Origin: CBDBND01 sp965262665
Lineage (GTDB): Bacteria; Pseudomonadota; Alphaproteobacteria; Rhodospirillales; Rhodospirillaceae
Reading direction: 5' to 3'
Assembly (NCBI GenBank): GCA_965262665.1
Contig: CBDHFR010000003.1
Location: 682,001 to 746,000 of the forward strand
Length of the DNA stretch: 64,000 nt
The position numbers and the translations under genes were made by a program. Position 1 is the stretch's first letter. Each line of letters starts with the position of its first letter. Below are positions 26,927-35,751 of this stretch, piece by piece. Under the pieces are notes generated by a model, which saw nothing but the letters and a program-made list of their open reading frames with translations, was not told where the DNA came from and made no database searches.

Positions 26927-28125
26927 ACCTCTTTGGCTAGAATGTCGAACATACGGGAAAGGGCGTTTGCGGTGGCCATGCGGTCGTGCACCAAGGCAAC
27001 GCGGATGTAACGGTCACCGGGATTGTTTCCGGTTTCATCGGGACGGCTTAGGTAGGTGCCGGGCAACACTTTGATGCCGCCCTGTTGCCACAAGGTGCGG
27101 GCTGCGGCTTCGCCGTCACCCACATCGAGCCACAGAAAGAACCCACCGGCGGGAATGGAAAAGCCAAAGCGTGTGCCGAAGATGTCCGCCGCGTCATCGA
27201 ACTTCTGGCGGTACATAGCGCGGTTGGACTCCACGTGTTCCTCGTCGCGCCAAAGCGATGTCGCCGCGGCCATCAGCGGCAAGGGTTGGGCGGCACCGCC
27301 ATGGGACCGCAACGTTTGTAGCCGCGCAATGAGGTCGGCATCACCGGCGACAAATCCGGCCCGCAGACCGGGAACGCTGGAGCGCTTGGAGAGGGAATTA
27401 AACACCAGCACAGTGGTCAAATCGTCACCCAATTCAGCGCAGGCTTGCAGCAGTCCGGGTGGCGGCGCGTCGGCGTAAATTTCCGAGTAGCACTCATCGC
27501 CGGCTAAAACAAAGTCATGGTCTCGCGCCAAGGTGATGGTGGTCTTGAGGCGGTCCATATCCGCCACCGACCCTTGCGGGTTGGCCGGGCTGCACAAGTA
27601 GGCCAGTGCGACGCGGTCAAGAATGTCTTTATCAAGTGTCGACAGGTCGGGTTGGAAGCCGGTGTCTGCCGTGGCTGGCACAAACACCGGTTCGGCACCG
27701 GCCATCACCGCCGCACCCACATAAACTTGATAGAAGGGATTGGGCATCGCCACCGCCGGCTGCTTGCCGTTCTTTTCCGGTGGCACCGCCAGCATGGCGG
27801 CCATGAACAATCCTTCGCGGGTACCGGCCACCGGCAGCACATGGCGATCGGGATCGATCCAACCTGCTTGCAATCCGTAACGGCGAATCAGCCAGTCGGC
27901 GACAGCTGCGCGATAGGTTTTTGTTCCGGCCGTCGGTGGATACTTGTTCCAACCGTCGCGGTGGCGGTTCAGGTCTTCGAAGATCATGTCGGGAGCGTCG
28001 TGCTGCGGTTCGCCGATGGACATGGCGATGGGGTCGCCGTCACCCGCCGGGGTGATGTTCGCCAACAACGCGTTCAAACGCTGGAACGGATAATCGATCA
28101 GCCCATCAAGCCGGCTGTTGTACAT
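26923..28125 (-). CDS. Aminotransferase class I/II (succinyldiaminopimelate transaminase-like)
   Basis: A PLP-dependent fold-type I aminotransferase. Visible: MYNSRLDGLIDYPFQRLNALLANITP at the chosen start, SIGEPQHDAPDMI, WNKYPPTAGTKTYRAAVADWL and VAGTREGLFMAAM. Also present are AYLCSPANPQGSVADMDRL, VLAGDECYSEIYAD and the PLP lysine in FNSLSKRSSVPGLRAGFVAG. The YPFQRL start and upstream-of-ftsK position match alphaproteobacterial enzymes annotated as DapC (lysine/diaminopimelate pathway), but specificity is not proven by sequence. The ORF extends 14 codons upstream to another ATG. Confidence 0.85.
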
Positions 28126-28333
28126 GCGCCCCCACTCAGCACCGCAAAACCGCTCGCCATTTGGCAAGCGGTTGCCCTCACCCCGCCAGGGTCGCCTCCA
28201 AAGGTAAACGGGCCGTTAACAAAAGGCCTTTTTTTGTTGAGAGTCAGGGCCTTGGACCCTTTGGCTCAGGAATTGTGGTAATAGAGGTGAAGACCCCTAA
28301 GGGACCCCTCGCCAGGGGCTCCAAAGACAGCTA

Positions 28334-28857
28334 GAGCAGATTCAATTTAGTCCCGATCATATCCGGCGGCGGCGAAGTAGTTTTCGCATTCGGTTGAGGT
28401 GAAGGCGTCGATGGCGTCGGCAATGGCGTCCCACAGGTCGTCGACGGTTCTGGCGGCGGCCTTTCTCAGGAGCGCCTTGAGTTTGGAGAAGGCCATCTCG
28501 ATCGGGTTGCAGTCGGGACTGTAGGGCGGCAGATACAGCAGGGTTGCGCCGGCGGCTTCGATGGCCTGGCGGATGCCAGCGACCTTATGGGCGGGCAGGT
28601 TGGCCCTGGCGGTCGGGCTCGATCGATCCCGTCTCGCGCCAGCGCCGGCGCCAGTGGATCGCCGTCGATGGCGCGACACGAAAACGCGCCGCGGCCCCCC
28701 GTGCAGACAGACCCCCAGTGACCGCCTCGACGACCCGCCGCCGAAGATCATTCCCGTAACAATGCCCCATGTCTGACTCCCAAATCGCCTCAGGATATAG
28801 AATCATGGAGTGGGACGCTTGGGAATCCCCTTCGATTCACAATTCAGTCAAACCGCT
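28334..28857 (-). mobile_element. Internally deleted IS630 element (524 bp)
   Basis: Both ends match the intact element at 51130-52177 (GAGCAGATTCAATTTAG at the left, GAGCGGTTTGACTGAATTG inward from the right), with TA on each side. Exactly half the element is missing: OrfA sequence is fused to OrfB sequence at an 8-bp motif GGTTGGCC that occurs in both places in the full copy. This is a non-autonomous derivative that could be moved by the intact transposase. Confidence 0.88.
28347..28751 (-). pseudogene. IS630 transposase, OrfA/OrfB deletion fusion
   Basis: The frame reads the 5' part of OrfA out of its normal phase, then ARANLPAHKVAGIRQAIEAAGATLLYLPPYSPDCNPIEMAFSKLK from OrfB. The first two catalytic acids are absent (the segment with FIDET is deleted). 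The product cannot catalyse transposition, although the terminal repeats are intact. Confidence 0.75.
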
Positions 28858-28859
28858 CT

Positions 28860-29919
28860 AGAGTATTTCCGATTTATTCTGACGCATAGCCGTCAGCAAC
28901 CAAGAAGTTCCTGCAGTGCTCGTGATTGAAGAGGCCGCAGACGTTACCGGCGGCTTTCCACAGATCATCGATGGTGCGGGGTTTTAAGCGCTTCATGTGA
29001 GCTTTGAACTTTGAAAATGCGAGCTCGATCGGGTTGAAGTCCGGCGCATAGGGTGGCAGGAACAAAAGCCATGCGCCCCGCTTTTCAACCGCCCGCCTGG
29101 CACCGTCGCGTTTGTCGGCCGGCAGATTGCCGGGGACAACAACAGCGCCTTTTTGAAGGGTCGGGGCGCGTTGCGTTTTGATGTACTGCTCGAATGCATC
29201 ACCGTCCATGGCGCCCTCGATCAAATCAGGGCACCCAGGGCGCGGTCAGGCCGTCACCGCGCAATCCGGCAATGAAGGTCATGGTTTTCCAATGACCATG
29301 GGGAATGGCGGCAACCATCCGCTGGCCGCTGGGACAGCGCCCCCGCAGGCGCGCCATTTTGGTATTGATACTTGTTTCGTCAAGGAACACGATCCTGCCG
29401 ACCCGCTCGGGATGGGCCGGGAGCCGGGCCTGACGTTGGCGCCAAACCACGCGTGCTGCCTGCCCATCCGCGCGTTCCTGTTCACTGGCGTGGGCGGTTT
29501 TTTTAAAGCTGATCTTGCGCGCGCGGAACCAGTCATTAATCGTCGAAGTCGGCGCAATCACTTGGTGAACTTCGTCCAGACGCTCAGACAGCTCTTGCAG
29601 TGTCGGGTCTGGCGTCTCCTTAATCCAGCGCAGGATATCCTCGCCGTCAAGGATCAAGACGGCGCTGGCGCGACGGCCGTGGTTTGACCGCGACAGTCCC
29701 CTCGTCTTCATATCGCCTGACATACCGCACCGCCGAGCTTGCGCTCACCTCAAAAAGGGCTGCCGCCTGACGGCGCGACATGCCCGACGCCACTTTCCTC
29801 GCCAAACGAATACGCAGGTCTTCCGATACAGCCACGATGCCCCCGCCAAAGCGGCTATCGAATCAGTCCGCCAAGACCATGACAACAAAATTTTGATTCA
29901 TTCAACCGCGGAAACGCTC
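28860..29919 (-). mobile_element. IS630-family element (fourth subgroup)
   Basis: Ends GAGTATTTCCG and, inward from the right, GAGCGTTTCCG form an 11-bp inverted repeat with two mismatches. TA lies at 28858-28859 and 29920-29921. The left TA is shared with the neighbouring 524-bp IS630 element, so one inserted into the edge of the other. The right TA lies 11 bp before the start codon of the VOC-domain gene. Confidence 0.85.
28874..29835 (-). pseudogene. IS630 transposase with two frameshifts
   Basis: The helix-turn-helix part (MAVSEDLRIRLARKVASGMSRRQAAALFEVSASSAVRYV) lies at 29835-29647. The middle with IKETPDPTLQELSERLDEVHQ and IVFLDETSINTKMARLRGRC lies in another frame to 29226. The end with PPYAPDFNPIELAFSKFKAHMKR lies in a third. 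The second catalytic position reads VVVPGNLPAD instead of the usual VVMDNLPAHK, so a catalytic Asp is lost. The copy is dead. Confidence 0.8.
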
Positions 29920-29932
29920 TAGCGTGGCAGCT

Positions 29933-30937
29933 ATGAGGCCGCCAAACCCCAGTCGCCGCGCCGTTTTTCTAGGAGTCGCTGCGGGAGTCGGGCTGCCTTC
30001 ACCCGTCCGTGCCCAACTCACTCAGCAGGGAGCTTTCGATATGCGCGCTGCCGCGTCCCTTCTCAAACGCATCACCATGACCACCATCGGCGCGCCGGAC
30101 GTGACCCAGGTCAAAGCCTGGTACGGCGACTGGCTCGACTATCAAGTGGCCGACGAAGGCACCGTGCCCGAGGCCTGGGCTCAATCTTGGGGGGCACCCG
30201 CTTCGGCGGGGCGGCCTTATGTGACGCTCGGTCCGGCCAGCGGTGAAGAGGTCACCGTGCGCGCGGTGGAAATCGATCCCGTGCCCGCATTCAAGACTCT
30301 TACCACCCACGGCTGGGCGGCCATCGAGATCACTGTCGCCGACGTGGACGCGGTGATGAAAAAACTCGACGGTTCGCCCTTCCGGGTGGTCGGTGTGCCG
30401 CGGGCGCTGACCGCGGACTCACCACTGCGCGCCATGCAGGTGGTCGGCCCGGCGGAGGAAGTGGTTTACCTCACCGGCAACACCGGTGACCGCGCCGCCT
30501 CCAACCATCCTGAACCGAAGACGCTGATCGACCGGGTGTTCGTCATGGTGTTGGCTGGACCGGACTTGCCGGCGCTAAAAAAATTCTACCTGGACACGTT
30601 CAAACTTGGCGATCAGGGCGACCTGTCGTTCCCGGTGAAGGTGCTGTCCGACGCTCAGGGCCTACCCGCCGATCACAACTTTGATCTTTCCGTTTTGATT
30701 GCCTCCGAACGCGGCAACAAACTGGAGCTCGACCAATACGATCCCCCGACCGGCAAGCGCCCTGGTCCGCCTGATCAGCTGCCGCCCGGTGTGGCCATGA
30801 CCACCTTTGAAGCGGACTCCCTCGACGACTTGAACGTGAATTTCATTTCACCGCCGGCGCCTTTATATGACGGCTACACGGCCGCCACCTTCATCGGCCT
30901 GGCCGGAGAACGCACCGAGCTGGTCGCCCGGATATAA
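29933..30937 (+). CDS. Secreted protein with two VOC (glyoxalase-like) domains
   Basis: The N-terminus SRRAVFLGVAAGVGLPSPVRAQ looks like a twin-arginine signal. After MRAAASLLKRITMTTIGAPDVTQVKAWYGDWLDYQVADEG comes a first VOC-like module. A second begins LIDRVFVMVLAGPDLPALKKFYLDTFKLGDQGD. The function is unknown; VOC proteins include dioxygenases and isomerases. Possible starts are GTG 29924, ATG 29933 and ATG 30041. An IS630 element ends only 11 bp upstream, so the native promoter has probably been displaced. Confidence 0.65.
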   Translation: MRPPNPSRRAVFLGVAAGVGLPSPVRAQLTQQGAFDMRAAASLLKRITMTTIGAPDVTQVKAWYGDWLDYQVADEGTVPEAWAQSWGAPASAGRPYVTLGPASGEEVTVRAVEIDPVPAFKTLTTHGWAAIEITVADVDAVMKKLDGSPFRVVGVPRALTADSPLRAMQVVGPAEEVVYLTGNTGDRAASNHPEPKTLIDRVFVMVLAGPDLPALKKFYLDTFKLGDQGDLSFPVKVLSDAQGLPADHNFDLSVLIASERGNKLELDQYDPPTGKRPGPPDQLPPGVAMTTFEADSLDDLNVNFISPPAPLYDGYTAATFIGLAGERTELVARI

Positions 30938-31005
30938 TTTTTAGCGCGCTCAAGAAATTACGCGGGTGCGCAAAAAAGGTGCGTTAATCAAATGTGCACA
31001 GAAAA

Positions 31006-31995
31006 CTAAGACGCGTTTTTCAAAAACGGAATCAATGTCGATAAAAATGCATCGCGGTTGTCTTCCATGATCCAATGGCTGCCGCGTTCGAACACTTTGT
31101 GTTGCACGTTTTGATGGCCGAGCGCCGTCATCCCTTCCGCCAATTGCGGCGTGATGAAACCGGCCGAAAACTGGCCGCCCAGCAACAACACCGGCACAGT
31201 CCCTGCGATTTCCGCCGCTTTGATGAATTCCGCATCTGCATCCATAGCCCGGTAGATCTCGAACCCCGCAGTGAGTTGTTCCGGTGCGGCATAGGCGTCG
31301 TAAAACTCTTGCAGGGCGCGTGCTGAATAGGGACCGGGGCGTGGTCCGCCGACGCTGAAGAAATTATTGAAGTAGTCGACATGGCGTCCTCGCACCAACT
31401 GCTCCGTTAACGGCGGAGACATGTGAAAGCCCCAGTGCCAGAGAATGGCGCCGAATTGGCGCCAATCGGGCGCGACGCCGGGCAACAGAATTTCTGCGCT
31501 GGTCATGGATGCGGTGTCATTGGGGTACATCACCGCATAGGCATGCGCGACCACGCCGCCCATATCGTGGCCGACAACATGCACGGTATCGAGGTCGAGA
31601 TGCCGGGCCAAGGCATGAAGATCAGCGGCCATGGTCTGCTTACTCTACCCCGCCTGGTCACTCGTAGACTTACCGACACCGCGTACATCGACGGCAATGA
31701 CATCGAAGTCTTGGGCGAGTGTCGGCATAACTGTACGCCATACATACCAATTGTTGGGCCAGCCGTGGATGAGGATGACACTTTCATCCCCTTTGCCACC
31801 GCGCACATAGTGCAACGTGATGCCATTGACGTTAGCCGTGTTGGAGGTAAACGCCGCGTCAAACTCGGCATCGCTCATGGTGACAACAGGAAAATCTGCT
31901 GAGGCGTCTTGTGCAACACAGCCTGCGGCCCATGTGAATGTTGCAAACGCCACCAAGCAGAAAGCAATTTTTTGCAGCGACTGTTTCATATCCAT
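31006..31995 (-). pseudogene. Alpha/beta hydrolase (epoxide hydrolase-like) with in-frame TAG
   Basis: The frame encodes a lipoprotein-type signal (FATFTWAAGC). Then come ILIHGWPNNWYVWRTVMPTLA, DVIAVDVRGVGKSTSDQAG, a TAG at 31647-31645, SKQTMAADLHALARHLDLDTVHVVGHDMGGVVAHAYA, and later GSHWIMED. The nucleophile Asp (GHDMGG) and His are present. In relatives the position of the TAG is a Tyr (GGYDKxTMAxD), so a single TAY to TAG change explains it; the frame is the same on both sides. It is either a recent nonsense mutation or a sequence error. An alternative ATG after the stop could only give a truncated protein. Confidence 0.75.
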
Positions 31996-32182
31996 GAGTG
32001 TGCCCCTTGTTGTTTCGTGATCTGTTCCATTCACGATGCTATCAGCGGAGCTGGTTTGTAAGGGGCTTCATTGTTGGGGGCGTCCGGTAACCGGCTGGCG
32101 GAATGGGGCGAACAGGGGGTCTGGTGCCAAAGCTCAAGTCCTCCTATGTCCGCCCGCAGGACCCAGGTCAAAGGACATTCAG

Positions 32183-32830
32183 ATGAGCGATCAAACACCC
32201 CAGCACTTTCTCGTTTTCGGTGCCACCGGCGGCACCGGCAAGGCCTTTGTCGAGCAAGCCTTGGATCACGGCCATCGGGTCATGGCTTTTGTCCGCGATC
32301 CGTCGAAGCTGACACCGCACGACAATCTCAAAACCATCGAAGGCGATCTGTTCGACACCGAAGCGGTCAAAGTAGTATGCACACCTGACGTCACTGCCGT
32401 GTTCACCGCCTACGGGTTTTCCAACAAGGAGCCCGACACCAAACATGAGCGCGTCACCCAAGCGGTGGTCGACGGCATGAAGGCGGCGAGCATCAAACGC
32501 ATCGTCGCCGTCAGTTCTATGGGGGCGTCGGACACGGTGGGCATCGGCCCCTGGTGGGTGCGCATGGTGGCCAGGTACATCCTCAAGAACATCCTCCCGG
32601 ACAAGACGCTGCAGGAAAACGTGCTGATGAATAACGGGTTAGACTGGACCATCCTGCGTCCGCCCATGCTGGTCAGCGATCCGCCGAAAGGGGCGTACAC
32701 CACTTGGACTGGTCTCGAGCCGCCCACCAAAGTGAAATGGAAAGTGGCCCGGGCCGACGTGGCCACCGCGGCGCTGAGCGCCATCGAGAGCGGAAACCAG
32801 ACCGGCGAGGGTCTGCAGATTTCCTGGTAG
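32183..32830 (+). CDS. NAD(P)-binding NmrA/SDR-like protein
   Basis: A 215-residue atypical short-chain dehydrogenase: MSDQTPQHFLVFGATGGTGKAFVEQALDHGHRVMAFVRDP shows the GATGGTG dinucleotide site. GDLFDTEAV, KRIVAVSSMGA and NNGLDWTILRPPML are typical of the NAD(P)H-binding (NmrA-like) family. The ATG at 32183 is preceded by a weak AAAGGAC site. The substrate is unknown. It is divergent from the broken alpha/beta hydrolase and upstream of a small gene of unknown function. Confidence 0.8.
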   Translation: MSDQTPQHFLVFGATGGTGKAFVEQALDHGHRVMAFVRDPSKLTPHDNLKTIEGDLFDTEAVKVVCTPDVTAVFTAYGFSNKEPDTKHERVTQAVVDGMKAASIKRIVAVSSMGASDTVGIGPWWVRMVARYILKNILPDKTLQENVLMNNGLDWTILRPPMLVSDPPKGAYTTWTGLEPPTKVKWKVARADVATAALSAIESGNQTGEGLQISW

Positions 32831-32967
32831 GCCCTCGTTTTCTGCGGGATTTCAGGCGTTACACGGTGAACAATCCAGAATCCATTGACTCTCATCATTG
32901 GTCTCTGGCCTATGCTGCCCTACATACAAAACACAAGCCTCAGGCGCACAGAGCAGAGGAGACGCCC

Positions 32968-33333
32968 ATGGTTGCCGCCCCCGGATTGACCGGTCCCGCA
33001 GACAAAGTGTGGGTACCCAAAGGCCGCCCCCATCCCTTCCATGACGGCCCCACCAACGATCAGCTCATGGCCATGGTCATGGCCCTGACAGTGGAAGTGT
33101 CGGTGCTGCGCGAACGTGTCGACACCCACGAGCGGGTATCGGAAGCGAAAGGTGGATTCACCAGCCAAGACGTTGAAACTTATAACGCCGAAGGTGACGC
33201 CTTGGCCGAACGCTCATCCTTGCGCAATCGGATCATGCACAAGGTGTTCCGCATCCTTCGCGTCGAAAGCGCCCGTCTGGAGTCAGGCGATGAAGACTAT
33301 GATACAATGATGAAAGAATTCGACGACGTCTGA
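32968..33333 (+). CDS. Unrecognised small protein upstream of a methyltransferase
   Basis: 121 residues starting MVAAPGLTGPADKVWVPKGRPHPFHDGPTNDQLMAMVMALTVEVSVLRERVDTHERV. This is followed by a charged helical tail (LAERSSLRNRIMHKVFRILRVESARLE) and an acidic end. The middle looks able to form a coiled coil. A good ribosome site AGAGGAGA precedes the ATG. It lies 78 bp ahead of the methyltransferase gene and is probably expressed with it. No family recognised. Confidence 0.65.
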   Translation: MVAAPGLTGPADKVWVPKGRPHPFHDGPTNDQLMAMVMALTVEVSVLRERVDTHERVSEAKGGFTSQDVETYNAEGDALAERSSLRNRIMHKVFRILRVESARLESGDEDYDTMMKEFDDV

Positions 33334-33410
33334 CGCATGCCTTTTCTAACAAATGATATTGGCATGACATCTAAAGTAAGACTTCGTCACTAACAGAGAA
33401 GGACTCACCC

Positions 33411-34559
33411 ATGGATGCCCACCGTCCCCATCCGATGATGCCGGAATCCAATCACGACGAGATTGCCGAACAACTGGCTATCGTCGATATGAAGGTCTAC
33501 CTCGGTTCCAAGATCGATCCGGGCCAGCGCACTTTGCTGGAAGAAAAAGTTGTTCCGGAGTTTGAAAAACGGGAAGGCCGGGAAGCGCGCAATCATCAGG
33601 AACTGCGCAAGGAGATGGAACAGGAGCCCTATTACCAGGCCTACATCACCATGACCTCCGTCGCCCAGGACATGATGTGGGATGCGGTCGGCACCTGCGT
33701 CGACCGACAGATCGACGATCTCATGGACCTGGCCGAGATTGAAAACCCCAAAGGCTCGCTACGGGTTGATCCCAATTTCAAAGTGCCGCGGTACATCGCC
33801 GCACAGGACATTCACCGCATGCCCGGCAACTATCACAGCACCTTTGGTGATCGCGATGTGCGCCAAGGCGCGGTGTTCGACCGCGGCGCCGTGGTCTATC
33901 AGATGGGCCGTAACGGCGGCTACATGAACGACATCCGCGGCCACACCATCGTCTCCCATTTCTTTGCCCGCTGGCCCGACGGTCAACCCAAACGCATTCT
34001 CGACATGGGCTGCACGGTCGGTCATTCGACTCTCGCCATTACCAACTATTTCCCAGAAGCGGAAACCCATGCCATCGACGTGGGCGCCGGTCTGTTGCGC
34101 TATGCCCATGCCCGGGCCGAGCGTTTGGATATCCCGGTGCACTTCTCTCAGCAAAACGCCGAGAGCACCGACTTTGACGACGAGAGTTTCGATCTCATCA
34201 CCTCAAGCGCCATCCTGCACGAGACGTCCGGCAAGGCGCTGCCCAACGTGATCAAGGAATGTCACCGCCTGCTCAAGCCGGGCGGCGTCATGGTCCATTT
34301 GGAAGTGCCGGCCCGCCTTGAGGAAATGGACACCTGGGGCAAGATCCGCGGCGACTACGAAATCCAATACAACTATGAACCCTTCTGGAAGGGCGCGTTG
34401 ACGGCGGACTTCGAAAAGCTGACCAAGGACGCCGGCTTCAAGGACGTGGAAGTGGGTTACCAGGACGCCACGCCCAAGGCCGAACGGGGCAACGATGGCT
34501 TCGGCGGCCCGTCCAAGGGCGTGCACCGTTCCTGGCTGATGATCTCAGGGGTCAAGTAA
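33411..34559 (+). CDS. SAM-dependent methyltransferase with a novel N-terminal domain
   Basis: A 382-residue protein. The N-terminal 180 residues are not a known methyltransferase fold and include KGSLRVDPNFKVPRYIAAQDIHRMPGNYH. The C-terminal half is a Rossmann methyltransferase: RILDMGCTVGHSTLAITNYFPEAETHAIDVGAGLLRYAHARAE, FDLITSSAILHETSGKALPNVIKECHRLLKPGGVMVHLE. The ATG follows AGAAGGA. The same N-terminal domain occurs in the truncated gene at 23910-24377. The substrate is unknown. Confidence 0.82.
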   Translation: MDAHRPHPMMPESNHDEIAEQLAIVDMKVYLGSKIDPGQRTLLEEKVVPEFEKREGREARNHQELRKEMEQEPYYQAYITMTSVAQDMMWDAVGTCVDRQIDDLMDLAEIENPKGSLRVDPNFKVPRYIAAQDIHRMPGNYHSTFGDRDVRQGAVFDRGAVVYQMGRNGGYMNDIRGHTIVSHFFARWPDGQPKRILDMGCTVGHSTLAITNYFPEAETHAIDVGAGLLRYAHARAERLDIPVHFSQQNAESTDFDDESFDLITSSAILHETSGKALPNVIKECHRLLKPGGVMVHLEVPARLEEMDTWGKIRGDYEIQYNYEPFWKGALTADFEKLTKDAGFKDVEVGYQDATPKAERGNDGFGGPSKGVHRSWLMISGVK

Positions 34560-34580
34560 GAGGATGGTGAAGTAGAGGGC

Positions 34581-35674
34581 CTACTCCCCCCCAACCTCAA
34601 TCGCTTCGTAGCGGATGAAGCCAAAGTCGGCGCGGAAGGTTTTGATCCGCGGGCCGAGACCGTTGAACGCCACCGTCTCGTATAAAAACATCGCCTGTGC
34701 ATTGACATGGGCGCGGGCCATCACCGCCCGGGTCAGGCGTTCGCGCCGGTCCAGATCGGACTCCGCCAAGGCCTGTTCAATCATCGCCACTGCCTCTTCG
34801 TCACAATAGTAAGGCGCGTACCACAGGCAGGAGTTCTGGCGCATGGGGTAAAGGGCATCGGCCACCGGGGTGAAAAAAGGAATGGCCATGGCCGTGCCGC
34901 TCCAGGCGCCGGTCTGAATGTTTTCAAGAAATTTGATATTCGGCATCGTGCGCACGGTGAGTTCAATGCCGACATTGGCCAAATCCGCTACCACTTTTGA
35001 AACACATCGGTGTACATCACCGCACCCGACGGCATTTCCATCACCGCTGAAAAGCCGTTCTCATATCCGGCTGTGCGGAGCAACCGCCGGGCCCGGTTGG
35101 AATCGAACAGGCGCGGGCGCAAGGTTTCGTTGTAGCCAAAAGCGGAGCGGGGCGCCGGCTGGTTGGCCACCACCGTTTCACCACCGAGCAGGATGTCGAC
35201 GATGGATTGCCGGTCGACGGCGTGGATGACCGCTTCGCGCACCCGCCGGTCGCGAAACGGTGTGTCCTTCACCGTGTTAAAGGCCAAGCTCACCACCGCG
35301 GGAATGCGATCACTAAACACGTGACCACCAATGGCTCGCACGGCATCGAACTCGTCGGGAGAAACCGAGGTTAGTGCCACATCGGCCTGTCCGGTGACCT
35401 GCACATCATGGCCGTAGCGATCCATGTCGGCGACCCGGGCGGTGGGATCACCGAGAGTGCGAGTACCTTCGCCGTACATCGGCCCGGGCTGGCCGCCGCG
35501 ACCGTAAAGATCACCGTCGATCAGCCAGAACTGTCGCTCGCCCGAGGAATAGGCCAGATTGGATACTTCATCGGCGGTCACGGAAACCGGTTTGTAGGCC
35601 GCATCCGCTTGCGACACGTAATCCCAGATCATCACATCTTCGACCACATGGGTATCGGCATCGATGACGGTCAT
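34581..35674 (-). pseudogene. Amidohydrolase / ABC substrate-binding protein chimera, frameshifted
   Basis: The N-terminal 93 codons (MTVIDADTHVVEDVMIWDYV, FWLIDGDLY, ARVADMDRYGHDVQV) belong to an amidohydrolase-2 enzyme. Abruptly the frame continues TGQADVALTSVSPDEFDAVRAIGGHVFSDRIPAV and VREAVIHAVDRQSIVDILLGGET, part of a family 5 extracellular solute-binding protein. Near 34990 a one-base deletion moves the reading to another frame (VADLANVGIELTVRTMPNIKFLE, then the C-terminal end). Both halves are incomplete, so a deletion fused two genes and the product is dead. Confidence 0.75.
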
Positions 35675-35751
35675 CGCTGAGCCTCCTTTTCCGTGACCCT
35701 GACATGCCTGAGCAAGCAATGGAAAGACAACGAAAAGTCTTGTTCTTGGCG

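Noticed and set aside
28201..28240. GGCC...GGCC followed by seven T residues resembles a terminator.
   Set aside because: The stem is only four base pairs and self-complementary; no gene on the plus strand ends just before it.
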